64,000 nt of DNA from Linepithema humile. Its lineage: Eukaryota > Arthropoda > Insecta > Hymenoptera > Formicidae. Each line of letters begins with the position of its first letter. Position 1 is the stretch's first letter. The notes below the pieces were generated by a model, which saw only the letters and a program-made list of their open reading frames with translations, was not told the origin of the DNA and searched no databases. The stretch spans positions 6,014,001 through 6,078,000 of the forward strand of contig NC_090128.1 in assembly GCF_040581485.1 (NCBI RefSeq). The letters are read 5' to 3'. Made by a program: the position numbers and the translations under genes. Shown here in pieces: positions 12,601-25,400 of this stretch.

Positions 12601-13698
12601 CGAGCTCTCTCCCTCCCTCTCAGGTCTGTTTGAATATTAATCGACCTATTTGACTTATTTATCAGTCTTTTCGTGCTACGAACACAAATGGTGCTACCGA
12701 ATCCACAGCGTATTTGGAGGGTAGAGAATTCTTTTCAAAAGACATAAAACAACTGTTCTACGGTCGTAAGCCGAGGGTAGCGTGTGCTGTCGTGTGCGCA
12801 GAGTATCTCGGAACGACCGCGCGTCATGCATTGTGCAACAAGACGAAGACTAGGATTAATTATATCGCAATGAACACGCAGATTCTGCGCATTTATGGTA
12901 TCGGCTGAATAAACACAACAGACATTTTTTTCTAATAAAGAGCGTGTTATTAAAATTAATCATGCAAAGTATTTGTTACAAGTATATTTATCGATACGAG
13001 GTCAATCAATCTTGTTTTTCCAACATCAGTGATGTCAGATTGATAATTCGCCTCAATTGTTTAACTTTTCTGCTAATTGATAAATTAATTTAATTAACAT
13101 CCGCTCGTGCAAAATATATAATACAAATTGCACTATAAATAGACAAGCTTTCGAAAATTGCGATAAATGTTTGCGTAATGATAACATTTTCACAATTTTC
13201 ATATTTTTATGCAATCAAGAAGACGAGCGGTTTGAATTTTGCTTTTTACGATATTATATTTTGCATTGCTTTTTGAATATCCTATGAATATTATATGACA
13301 ATCAAATACGTATAAGGATGCATCTTGACTACAAAGCGATATACAACGAACATGGCGAATAATTTATCGGCACGGTCTAACGTTCTCCCCTCGCGTGTAC
13401 CGCGTGCGCGCGATTGTCGACTCAGTTTTAGGGTCCCGTCATCGCGGTTAAGCTCGTTACATCCGGGCACGCGAGCAGCTTAGTCATGCGTGTCTCTTAC
13501 GCAAACACAACCGCGCCTGTACACTAAGCAAAATTGCTCATTTGTCGTTTTAATCGCCGCTTTTGTATCGCATTTTGCAGTCCGAAATGTCGAAAAGGAC
13601 GATCGCTAATCGCTAATCCAGATCTTTCGCTCGATAGTGCTGTCACGCATGTATCTTTTGAAATATTAAATAATTATTTTTGGCAATATCCAGTATTA

Positions 13699-13734
13699 TG
13701 TCACAAATGTCACAAATGTCACAAATGTCACATA
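13699..13734. repeat. 9-bp tandem repeat, four copies
   Basis: The unit TGTCACAAA occurs three times in perfect tandem, and a fourth copy ends in TCACATA. It lies in AT-rich intron sequence. The unit contains TGTCA, the short motif bound by TALE homeodomain proteins. That reading is speculative. Confidence 0.8.
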
Positions 13735-15419
13735 TTTCAATGAATAATAATATCAGAAATTTTTGCAAGCTTTAAAATTTTGGAATTAAAAAATTTTATA
13801 TTTCAATGTAAAAGATTGTAAAAAGAAATTGGATTTATTAAGAAACATTAATATTAGTCACAGGATTTTTATCTGAACGATTATATGTTTTAAGACAACT
13901 TATCGATAAGCATTTGCAGTGAAAATTGATATGATATCCCAGAGCACTTCAGTTCGAGCCATTTCATCATAGGATTCTTGGACTTGCAAAATCGAAAGAA
14001 TGATGGGCGGAAAGAAACGCCGGAGATGTAACGCGGCAAGGGAATTCTATTTGAGTTATGGTTCTTCCCATGTCGCACGATCGTCGGGAGTCTCGTGTTC
14101 GCGTTCCTTATGTTCCTCCACCGCTGCACGCCTCTGTGTATCGTACATATGTATCTGCTGCTGCGAGCAACAGCACACAAAGCGGTTATCTATGTAAATC
14201 GCGAAGATACGGAGTAGGAAAGGATTTCTACATGGTGTCCTGAACATGACGCAGCCTTGTTTTTATGAATTTTTCACTGAATTTCTAATCGTAATGATTC
14301 CTTAATAAAAATTTGAAAGAGCAATATCTGTTTTTAATGCACTTTAAGCTTTATTGTGAAAATCATCTCGAGGATTAAACTTTAATCAAAATTCTACTCA
14401 TTCTTTAATGCTCGAATTATCGCTTTACACAGGTTGACTATTTAAATAGATAACACATTGCGTGATTCTCGGAATATTCCGTATACGCGAATGAGGGCGG
14501 AATAATGGAACGGAATACAAACCAGTCCGGATTTTCATCGCGACTCCGTCGTTGACTTTGAGAAATAGAGCTGGAATGTGGGTAATATAAAACGGAGTAT
14601 TCTAAATCTAGCCGGAACGCGCTGTTATTAAGTGCAGCAGTACCATGTCTAACATTCGAGGGATTAAATTGTTCATTCGTGATTAATGGCCTCTTCCACC
14701 ACCTTCCCATCTCCACCCCTCCGCTCAATTCGCTTTCATTAATTTCGCTTTTTGTCCGCGTCGGAAAGGTCGACTTCCGCGTGGTGACAATTATCTTCTT
14801 AATTACGCTAACAATAGTTGGAATGAAGATCATTGTATTAACTATGCTGAAATATCTTTACTTTTTATTATTTATTAAATATATTGAAAATACTGCATTA
14901 AAAAAAAAAATTAAAAAAATTTGTGAGAACAAATTACTTTTTTTATTTTTGTTTTTATTAAATAAATAATGGAAATGCTTTGAAAATTCAATCTGTCTGT
15001 TTTTGCTATTTTGTAATTTTATATAAATTAATATAAAATAAAATTCTTTGCATATCTAGATATTTCCAATATTAATTAGATATACGATTGTGTTTTTAAT
15101 GGCGAATGAGATGTCAGTGATACGTAATAAATTTCCGATCAATCTAACGTAGTAGTGAAACGAAGAGAGGAATCACAGTGAAATGGCACGCGGTTCTACA
15201 TGTAACACGACTACATGGATGTGGGTTAATTACGCCGGGAGACAAACGACTTAATTCCTCCCGATTAATTAAGGCCGTCGCGTAATTTCTCCATCCGGCC
15301 CGTGAGTCAGCGCAAGGCACGTCGGGTGTATAATTTTTCTGGCGATTGACAGAAGATGTCTCGAAGAATGTCGATACGAAGACAATATTAGCGCTGTGGA
15401 ATCCTAAGATGATGAAAAG

Positions 15420-16265
15420 ATTTATTAAGGATAAAACAAAGGAGAAAATTTCATTAAGATTTAATTAAATTTCCACCATTCTCTTTGTGTTTCACTTTTT
15501 AAATTGTTCGCTTGGATAACTACTTTACATTTTGTCGTATTTAATAAAACTGTGACAATTGCAAAATATCGGAATGATAAAATGAAAGAAAAGGAAAAAG
15601 CAGCATATTATTTTTTTTTTACATTTAAAACTTCTAAGCCAATGGAAAGCAGTGTCGAAACTGCTGAAATATATTACGGTCCATTTGCAGCATGCTTGAT
15701 TACCGATTTTTCCCTTCGTTTGAGACTTGGGCAATTCCCAAACAGTTCATTTGTCAATATTCTTAATAAAACTACAGAATGATGGGAAAGCAGAGTCGAG
15801 GAAAGCTGAAGTCTGAGGGAAGATATTGATGTCGAAAGTCACGATTCATTTTTCAACCAATACAGTCGACTACTTTTTTCCCCTTCGTGAGGCTTTGAGG
15901 ACCCCTTGCTTACATGGATATTTTATATTTTGCCCTGCTATATATTCTTAATAAAACAATACAGTATGAAGCGTAGCGCCGCGGACGTGAAACCTGAGAA
16001 AAGGATACCGATGTTATTATAAGATACTCGTGTTTCAAGTAACGTTCCATTTTCAGTATTATAACTTTTTCTTTCCTCTATCGAAGGAAATTCGCTTGCG
16101 TAGTCTGGATATCGCTTGCCTTTGTTCGTATTATCCTCTTAATAAAACTGCAACAGAACGAAGAATACATGCGAGTTAAAAAAAGAAGATCCAATCGATC
16201 GGTTTTTTTCTAAATGCCATTCTATAGCAGTTTCACAATTTTCTTCTTTAAATAAAAACCGCGTG
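15420..16265 (+). repeat. Diverged tandem repeat, unit about 190 bp, four or more copies
   Basis: The anchor TAATAAAAC recurs at 15542, 15764, 15949 and 16140, giving spacings of 222, 185 and 191 bp. Similarity extends through the unit. Just after the anchor comes ACAGAATGA or ACAGTATGA in two copies. About 100 nt on is a block with CATTT(T/G)CAG-like sequence, then a pyrimidine tract containing CCCTTCG or CCTCTATCG, then a T/G-rich stretch leading into the next anchor. Copy 1 carries an insertion that accounts for its greater length. A partial copy may precede at about 15420-15541. Copies are strongly diverged, so the array is old. It encodes nothing recognisable. Confidence 0.65.
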
Positions 16266-16699
16266 CAATCTTAAGCGTCTCAATATTGCTGTCATTCGCT
16301 TTCCAGTTTATCTAGTAAGATATTGCGTTCTCACAGCGGATACATTAGGGGTAGGTAATTGGAAATATCGAGCGAGCTTTACGTCATCGTGTCTAATGCG
16401 AAATCACTGGAGCGAGCGGCCACTCGAGCGTGAAATGTCCGGTGCCTATCATCAACAGTTACGAGTCAGTCGGCGGATATAAATATCGATAAAACATCAT
16501 AAGAGACGATAACGGTGATAATGGGCATTCGTTCTTTCACGCGCGATAACGCGCGCCACGAATTTATTCGCTGCTCGCGCTAACGGGGCCATCGCACGTT
16601 CCCATAATAGGAACATCGATGCCACTTAAAACCGATTGGTTAGCATTAACCGTGATTAACCCCTATAGTCTAATAGAACCCGCAAGTAACGTGTTATAT

Positions 16700-16730
16700 A
16701 CATACATACATACATACATACATACATACA
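16700..16730. repeat. (CATA)n microsatellite
   Basis: About seven tandem CATA units in intron 1. It is a simple repeat with no further feature seen. Confidence 0.85.
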
Positions 16731-18066
16731 TCATGACGGACTTCTGTTTCCTTTTGCATTGACTTCAAAAAAGTCGCGCAATCATAAATCATCGTGACCT
16801 GAATTCTTAAAAATGTACTAGTCAGCAAGATAAATATGCATTAGTTTGTAGCACTAATCTAGTTTTGATAACTAGCGTCGACATACTTTCTCGCAAGAAA
16901 AAAATCATTTATTCACGAGAGATTGGATAAATTTTCTTTCGTCAAGCTCGAGTTATAGAATAACAAAGAATCGCTAATTAGACTATTGTGATTGAAATCG
17001 CCAATCATGAATTACAGATGAATAATTGAATATCTAAGATGTTTTATTTCCAAAATCCGGTCGTAATATTTTAAAAGTTCGTAGAAGTACAAAAGAAGAA
17101 TGGGCGTGAATTTCAATGTAATACTTTTTTGAAATATGTCAGAATGGAATCGTTATACCGTTTTATATATTCTGGGATATTTCATAAACGAAGTGATGAA
17201 AATTTTGAGATATATTTTCAGCGATTGTCCCACTTTTCAGATTTTAGAACTTTTGCACATCCCATCGCGCTTTACTTTCGTCGACCGGATGTAACATGCC
17301 CCGGAGTACACACACGTACGGGAGCCGTCGCGCGCGCGCGTGTCTGTATGTGTGGCCGCTCCGCTTTAACAGCTGCTCGTATTTCATAGTCGCTCGCTGA
17401 CACCTGAAACACCAGAATATATTTGCCTTCTAATTATTAGTTGTACTTCTGAGTTATGACGATGCTGATAAGCCGCGAAAAGACATCGCTCCGAGGCGCT
17501 TTCAAGCATATCATATTTTCTCGACGGGAGATTGTTCCAGTTTCGCAAATTTTTTCTTCTACATGATCTATTTTGTGTTAATTATTTTTAATTTAGACTT
17601 TGTCTCTGAAACTGAAAATATACACTATAAAGAATATTTTTGCGGTTTCAAATTTATGTGATTAATATTTAGTATCAAAGTATATATCTTAAAAAGTGTA
17701 AAATATCTGAATCATCATTCATAAGAGATTTGAAAGAAATTAATTGGAATGTGTAATGCATATTGATACTTTTTTATTGATACCTTCTATCTATCAGTAT
17801 TAACTTAAAGCGTTTTTCATACATTACATTCCATTACATATTTCTAAATATTTTATGTGGAGAAAACTTAGTAAAAATAAATTGAATATTTTGATAATTT
17901 AGTAGACTGCAAACTGCTAAATACACACATTTGATTTTAACGAATACGCATATAATTATTATCAAGTTTGCGCGAAAGCGATAAAAGAGTCAGAGTTTGC
18001 ACTCGGTACAAATTCACCTTTTGACTCGCAATATTTCGATCAAAAATTTGAGAAGCATCAGACTGC

Positions 18067-18620
18067 TTGATACCGTTTCAAAATCGTGGCCTTCTCGACA
18101 TCTCATTTCGCATTCGCTACTTGGGCGAAAGTTTTAGCGATTCCACGCGAAATTCGACGCAGGGCTACGATGCGGCGCGCGCGGCGGGCAGGTGTGTGTT
18201 TATTTGCGCGTACGCGCAAATATTATCTAACCGTGGTCGGCTTACGAAACTAAGCCGAGCGCCAACAGAGTCTATAATGTACACGGAGAGGAGAGAACCG
18301 TGGGCCTCGGTCGCCCTGTGCCGCGCTGACAGATGGCGCGGGAAAGCCTCGCCGTGCGAGAATCAATATTCCTGCGGTATATTCCCGACCGTATATACCC
18401 GTAACTACTTGGCTGGCTGTGTGCGGCGAGCGCATAGCGTTCGCACAATCTCCGCCGCGCGCGTACTACATTCGCTTTTGCGGTAAAGGATTAAATTCGC
18501 GGCATCCCCTGCGCTCTCGTATACCCGCGGCTTCGTAATAGTGATTTTGTAACCGCTCCTTTTCGCCGCAAAAAGTACGCGCGAATTAACCTCCATGGCC
18601 CCGAGCTGGAACCTTCACGT
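18067..18620. other. CpG-rich island inside intron 1
   Basis: This segment has visibly higher G+C and CpG density than the AT-rich DNA on either side, including runs such as GCGGCGCGCGCGGCGGGC. An open frame covers 18067-18486 but its translation matches no family I know and it is probably incidental. The island could be an enhancer or an internal promoter of sbb. Nothing in the sequence settles which. Confidence 0.35.
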
Positions 18621-19851
18621 TATACATTCTGCTACTCTACTGTTACCGTACGGTGTTGCACTACTTTTATTGTGATAGCCCCGCAAAATTTTTACGCCAA
18701 CTTTGAGAGCCTTTAGTCGATTTATCTGAACGAAAATAATGATATATATAATAGCAATTTAACAAACTGATTTTATCATAGAAATTATTGTTGGAGAAAA
18801 TATTCTTAATTAAGGAATGATAATAATCGAAATTTATTTTATTTCGAATAACAATAATGGATAGTGATCTTCGATTTTATTAGTCCATAAACATCGATAG
18901 CCTATTAACCGACATGGGACTAAAAACTAAGCTTAAATAGTTCGGAAAAGTTATACGAGAAAACGACGCAATTACCGGCGTTGTACCATTTTAGTGTCGG
19001 GTTCTACGCTCGAACGCGCGTTACGATCATAGACGGAGATAGCGAGTTGCGATGTGGTCGACCAGAAAACCGGATCGACTGCGTTGATTACAAATAATGA
19101 AATCGTATTTCTGTATTAAATGCAAATAACTCTGTAAAATAGTATTAACCGAGGAAAGAGCTATGCGGAAACGGCAAATCCCGTTGTACAACTCTGTCTG
19201 TTACAAAAAAGTCGTATTGCATCCAATTGATATCGAATTAGCGCGCAGAATTTTTATATTGACTTTATTAAGCTGAGCGAAAGGCCAAGTTCGTGTCACA
19301 TTTGCGATACTTCAAACATTGAAGTTTAACAAATTAAAAAGCTCGGAATTTCCACAGATTTATTCTCGATTAAATGAAAAAGAAAGTCCGACAAAGAAAG
19401 TACAACAATTCCGAAGTTTATACACTTATCGTTTCTGACATCTTATTAAAACAATGAGATAATTGAACACTTTGAAATGTTCAATATTTTCCGACGTTTC
19501 TCGTTCTCGGAGTTAACGGAGAGTAAACGACCGGGCGATTTTTTGAAGGCCGAAGTGCTCGAACAGTTTCAACAGTAATCACCATTTTCTGTCGGCACTT
19601 TTCATTGTGCGATGCCTACTGCGCCGCCTTTTCGCACCGCTTTGGAGGCTTAAGTACATTGACGTGGAAATAGCGGAACTCTCTCTTTTTCTCTTTCTCC
19701 CTCGTTCTGGTCGTGTCCTCTTCTCGCTAGGAATCGTCGGAAACTTTGTTGGCTATACCCTCGTCACGAAAGTTCACCGTTCAACTCCCGGAGCAACCCC
19801 TGCCTGCTTCCCCAACTGCTTTCCTTGCCGGCTCGTTCCTCTCTCCGTATG

Positions 19852-19887
19852 TATTAGGTTGTTACGGAAGTTCCGGCTGGTTTTTGT
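19852..19887 (+). mobile_element. Possible solo mariner-type terminal repeat remnant
   Basis: TATTAGGTTGTTACGGAAGT and the bases after it resemble the start of insect mariner inverted repeats, which typically begin TTAGGTTG after a TA target dinucleotide. I see no matching inverted copy nearby and no transposase remnant, so this is at best a solo end. The match is short and from memory of the family consensus. Confidence 0.25.
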
Positions 19888-20614
19888 GTAGTAACAATCG
19901 CATCTCCGGATCCAATGGCTGTAGAACTCTGGGATTGGGAACTGTCGAGATAAATTTGACAATGCGGCGAGCTGTCGTTCGAGGATCCGAGAATTTGCTT
20001 CAATTACAAAGCTGTTTTGGTCGATTCTTTATTAGCAGAAGAATTTTATTGTCTCTTTAGTTTCCCTTTTTTTACGGGTGCAGTTATTATAAAATGAGGA
20101 ATTGTAATAAAAAGATCAAAGAAAATGCGTGAGTATTATGTGTGAACATTTCACGTGTATGTTCTTTGTGAGAAAGAAACATTAATATTTTAATTAAAAA
20201 CTTATGAATATTTCAGTCGACAATTTATTTATTACTCACTAATAGTAATTTTATTTAATAAATCTTTTTATTAAATATTTAACGAATAAATAAAATTTAT
20301 AATTGAAAGAATATGCGTATAAATATTGCGTTATTATTACAAATCGCAATTATAATTGATTATAAATAAATTATTACTTCTCATTGCAGTAGTTATGGCA
20401 TAAAATTAATAATGAAACAATGTACAATAAGGTTGGATGATTGAATTAATATTTCCATTGAAATATTAGATCACATTATCGTGACCGTTAATAACGAAAG
20501 CTTGAAAGTCGATAATTCTCGTGATACTATAAAATATACTATAGTCTCTTTATTCGCTTGCCTTTTCAATTATGCCTTATATTCTTTTTCCCAAGCCCCT
20601 TGAAATTATTCCCT

Positions 20615-20965
20615 ATCGATCGACGTTATATATCACTGCGGTGTGTCGTTATTAGAATATCTACATCTAGTATGTGACTAGTAGTAGTGGCGACGAAGAA
20701 GTAGAACGAAGAAATAAACGGTCGCGAACACTCTCGGTGCAATTGCATCTAAATTTTTATCGATATTGTCGTGCAGTAAAATCGTCGGATTTGCAATTTT
20801 AACTTGGATTGTGATTGGCGAACAAGTGGTAGAATTTTCCGAATTCGAAAGTGACTAAAAATTGTGGAATTCCAATTCCAAACGACACAGTTATGCTATC
20901 GATCAACGCGACGCGGCGTTGTGTCATTAGAATATCTACATCTAGTTTGTTCGCAAAGTCGTAGA
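20615..20965. repeat. Spaced direct repeat, copies about 275 bp apart
   Basis: The 21-mer made of ATTAGAATATCTACATCTAG plus T is exact at 20651-20671 and 20926-20946. Weaker similarity extends on both sides: CTATCGATC(G/A)ACG and a GTGTGTC or TTGTGTC just before, and a GTAGAAC just after. Each copy is roughly 80 bp. It lies in intron 1, with no open frame of note. Confidence 0.65.
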
Positions 20966-22069
20966 ACTTGCCGCGATAGTATCGCGGTATTATACCACTA
21001 TTAATTCCAACAGCATGTAGGATGTATGGTAATTGGTTGATATAGACCAAAGAAATATCGATTCCTCGTCACTATAATAAGAATGTACATAGTGTCAGTT
21101 TTAAACGATAAATGACTAAAACAGCGAAACAGCTCTGTGATTAACGACCGACTAATGTTTCCATTATTTATCGGACAATTTATCATACATTCAATACGAG
21201 AATACTTAATTGTGACAGATAGTCGAGCATATCAATGTTTACGCAGTTTCGATTTGATGTTCTGTAAAATCTGTATTCACTAGAAAATAGTTTTCCGAAA
21301 AAAGTATTATTTTAGTAAATTGAGCTATTCTTTAACGAAAAGTCACATATTATAATAATTACAATTTTTTTTTGTTATTTTTACTATTTTATTATTTTAC
21401 AATGAATATATTCTGTATTCTCTTTTTAGTTTCCGAAATACGATACAACATACAGTGTTCTTTTCCTTTTAACTCAAACCGTCAATTTTGATGTATAACC
21501 TTTTATGATTTTCCATTCCGTGATTAGCAAATGTTTCTTATTTTCACGTCGGGTTTATTCCTGCAGTAAATAGAACACGTATGATCTTCTTGGGTGGTTT
21601 CAGAATTATTTCTCCCAAGCAAGTTCATTCATAGGCAGCGACGCGCCATTTATCAGCCGGCTAATTAATCAAGACGATAACGGCACTGAAAAATTTACCT
21701 ACGTATTATATTCGCTTTATCGTATGCATAAACCATTTGCGACAGGGACGGGCATTGTATTTCATTGCGTTGCTTATTTAGCACTTTCGTTGTCAGCGTT
21801 TTTCTTTATAATATATACAATATGTAATTTCCGGTCATTTTATGCATCATTAATGATAATTCAGAATTTAAATTCGATTTATATAAAAACGACAAAAAAA
21901 GGCTTGTTTTTCTTTTTTGTTCTTTAAGAACTATACGTTAAACAATTCAAAAGTGTTAATGGACTTTTTCAACAAAACGAAGATTCGCGATACAAAAAAA
22001 TTAATTGTGCAGTGAGAAACATTATCCTAATTGTATTCACAAGCGCTATTAAAACATCACGAACGCTCA

Positions 22070-22400
22070 CATTTTCAGGACATTTATATCGTCGCTTTAT
22101 GATGCGTGCACGGCATTCCTTTTATCACGTTATTGTTTAGTTTCATTATCGACCGATACGCGGTCGCTTAATTGCGGAAAAATTATTGCTGCGTATCAGG
22201 CTTTTACAGGCCTGCCATCGCCTCGTCGCTCCGCCATCGTTACAAAGTCACGCCGAAGCGTTAACGATCGTGACAATTTATTGCTTAACGCCGGCGAGAT
22301 AACGCAAATAGAGACACGCTCGAGCGTGACGAATGATCTAACCGGATAATTAGAGTATCGATACTTAGGAATTCAAGCTGGAAGCTGGAGCGCTGTCCGA
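22070..22400. other. GC/CpG-rich island, candidate cis-regulatory module
   Basis: The block has mixed composition and is sharply bounded by AT-rich DNA. It contains several short motifs typical of insect enhancers: TTTATGATG, TTTATCACG, CGCTTAATTG, GATAACGCAAAT and GGATAATTAG, which are homeodomain- and GATA-like sites. No coding potential is seen. Calling it a regulatory module is inference from composition and motif density only. Confidence 0.3.
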
Positions 22401-25400
22401 CTTTTATAATGTAAGCATTCGCCTTGGCTTTTCCAGACGACCAGCGATGTTAAACGTCAATTAATAGCACGGTTGATCAAATTTATAACAAGCTGCTACA
22501 ATATTATAATGTTGTTTAATTTTCTGCTTATTACTTTCAAAATAGCAAGTAATTTTGATAATTACACAAATTAGACGAAAATTACATGTTGGAAATATTT
22601 GTATTTGTTGCTTTTAATTTTGTCCGACAGTTAAATAATTGATTTTTATGTAAGTTTTATAAAACTTATCTATTTTTTTATTATCACATGTGATCATTGG
22701 TGATTACTTCTAAAGTATTCCATTTTTTTAATGATTAAAATATCTTTGTAATATTTCTGTAGATGTTTGTGCTAACGCTAAGTAACTTTTGAGTAGAAAT
22801 TGCGCGTCACAGCGCGCTGAGAATTTTTTATCACGATCGCACACACCTGTACGAGACTAATTAGACAACTTTTTCCCGCGGCAAAAGTTATGTCGCGCAC
22901 CTGCAGTGATTTAACGAGTTTGTACATTCAGCCATATCTTCGAAATTTATTTTACAAGCATTTCTGCGTATTGCAGCTGAAACTTATTACTTCTCTGCTT
23001 CTTTTCAATATTTCTCATTTACATTTTACATTCCGATAGTTGCGTGCTTCGTAATTTCGTTTGTGCATCAAAGATATCGTGTGCTGTACGTCAATTTATC
23101 TCAGAACAAGCATGCATAATTTTTGAAAAACGTTTTTTGCAAATACAAATGTGGAAACTTGGAGAAGAAAAAATGTTTAGACTATACATCTCATGTAACA
23201 TGATAAACGAAGAGAAATTTGAATGTAACAAAAAAATTAATTGCTATTTTGGGAATTTGTAAGAATTAAAATTGGTAGACACACCACTGCGGCATGTATT
23301 ACGAACGATTCTACTCGAGCAAGAGGGGGGGATTGTCTAGTATCGAAAGGGATATAATAGGTTTATAATGAGCTGCGTGGGGTCATCTAGCACGATCGCT
23401 TTACTTTCTGATGCATCATTGATGTTATGGCGTTCAACAGCCAGCGTGACAGCAATTTTATAGAGCACAATATTTAACTTTTAGCTGTCCAGAAATCCAC
23501 TCAATTAAAGCTTGATAAATATTTAAATCTTTTTATTCTGTTGCCGCGAAAATATCATTTAATATTTCTTTACCATAAATCTTTTTATTTCTAATTTTTC
23601 TCTACCTTAAGACATTTCTAAAAAATATAACGAATATATTCCACATTTCGGGATACCTACTTTAAGAAATGATGGATGAGAATAAGAACAATCGAAAGAG
23701 GCAAGATACATTAGACTGTAATACACACTTAATGATTTTATGAATGTAGAGAGTGTAGAGTTAGCATAATAATTTAAAACGAAAGTTAAACTTTAAGAGG
23801 GCTCTATAACTAACAGGCTTGAGTTTCAACTTACTGATAGTGTTATTGAAAAAAGTTCGATAATTTTTTTTTTACTCCAAACCAAGTCTATTCATTCTGG
23901 CAACATTTGAAGTAACTTCTGCAATTTCATCTCTCTCTTTATCATAAAACTTTTGCACGATTTTTTGTTAACTTCGACACCACGAACATCATTCATCGCG
24001 CGAAAAATATATTGTAAACTCAAAATTATTACCACAACTATTTTATTCAAAGATTTCATAACTCTTGAGAGAGGTTAAAATATTTTCGCAAATTTCCTAT
24101 AAACTTTATCGAATAAAAACGGATGAACAGAGATCAAAATAATTCTCGAGTTTATTTGCGTTCTTTCTATATTTGTGTTATTTGATTCACTTCACATATC
24201 TCCTGTATCTTGTAACAGAACTGATAAGTTTGAAAACTTGTCAGCACCAATTATTTCACAAATTTGACGTGAATTGTGTAACATTTAAAAAATAAATTGC
24301 CATACGTATAAATATATCTCCAGATATAAAATCTAAATCCTTTTGAGCGGTATGTAAAAGATCATAACCGCAATCTGTTTATCGGATCATAAACGAGAAC
24401 AGCATAACTCGACGCTGTTTTCAGTCATGGATGAATAGGTACGCGTGTAATGTGTATCAGATGTTGTCGTAATTGGCTTAATATCTTATCGGATAACAAG
24501 TGTGCGTGGTTTGATGAATTGGATACAGAATGAGAGATGAAACTTGTCGATCGGTGATTAAATTTTTGCTTTTATACCACCGATGGAAAATAATATCGTG
24601 TTACGACAAAGAACAGGTATGAGAAGTATCGACTGATCTTTTTGTTTCATTAATAACTAATTTTAGCATTAATATTCTATTTTCTAATTTTATTATTATC
24701 ACTTGATTATCAATAATATAATAACGAAATTCGTTTTTGACGTTTTTTATCTTCTTGTAATTTTTTAAACTTTTACATTAAATATCGATAATAGTCTCGA
24801 GTATTCTGTTAAATCGAAACCGATTAAAAATTAATTGTAGAATAAAATATTTCTGCTTATTTGCAGAAATATAAATCTATTCTTATCATCATAAATATAT
24901 TCTTTACCTATTTTCTATCAAGAAAAGATTATTAAGCGCTAAATGTGTCTATTATCGATCAATAGCAATTGATTGCAACATATTGGGAGGCGAATCTGCG
25001 GATAGCTTTCGGCGCGATTTCTCGTGAAATCTTGAACGAAATTTGATGAAATAAAAAAATCGATATGCACGGCTGATTTTTCGCTTCATCTTCCTTGGAC
25101 ACGGATATCTTACGGGAGTCTCAATTATCCGGCGCATTATATGTGCTCGAACGAAGACACGCAACAGCCTGGAAGTGTGTTAACTTTCCACATTCATCGA
25201 ACCTTTATGCTTCACTAATAATAATACGTGCCTTTTTATCACCATCCGAATCTCTGAGCACATTGTAACGATCGTTAATGTCATATTTCGTTAGAGTTTG
25301 CCGTTCTGACCACCGTATCTCTTTTATCTCGAAGTTAAAACAGTTTTCTCGTGCCCGCGTTTCATGAAAAATCGACAAAATCGTCGCTTATTGAAGAATC

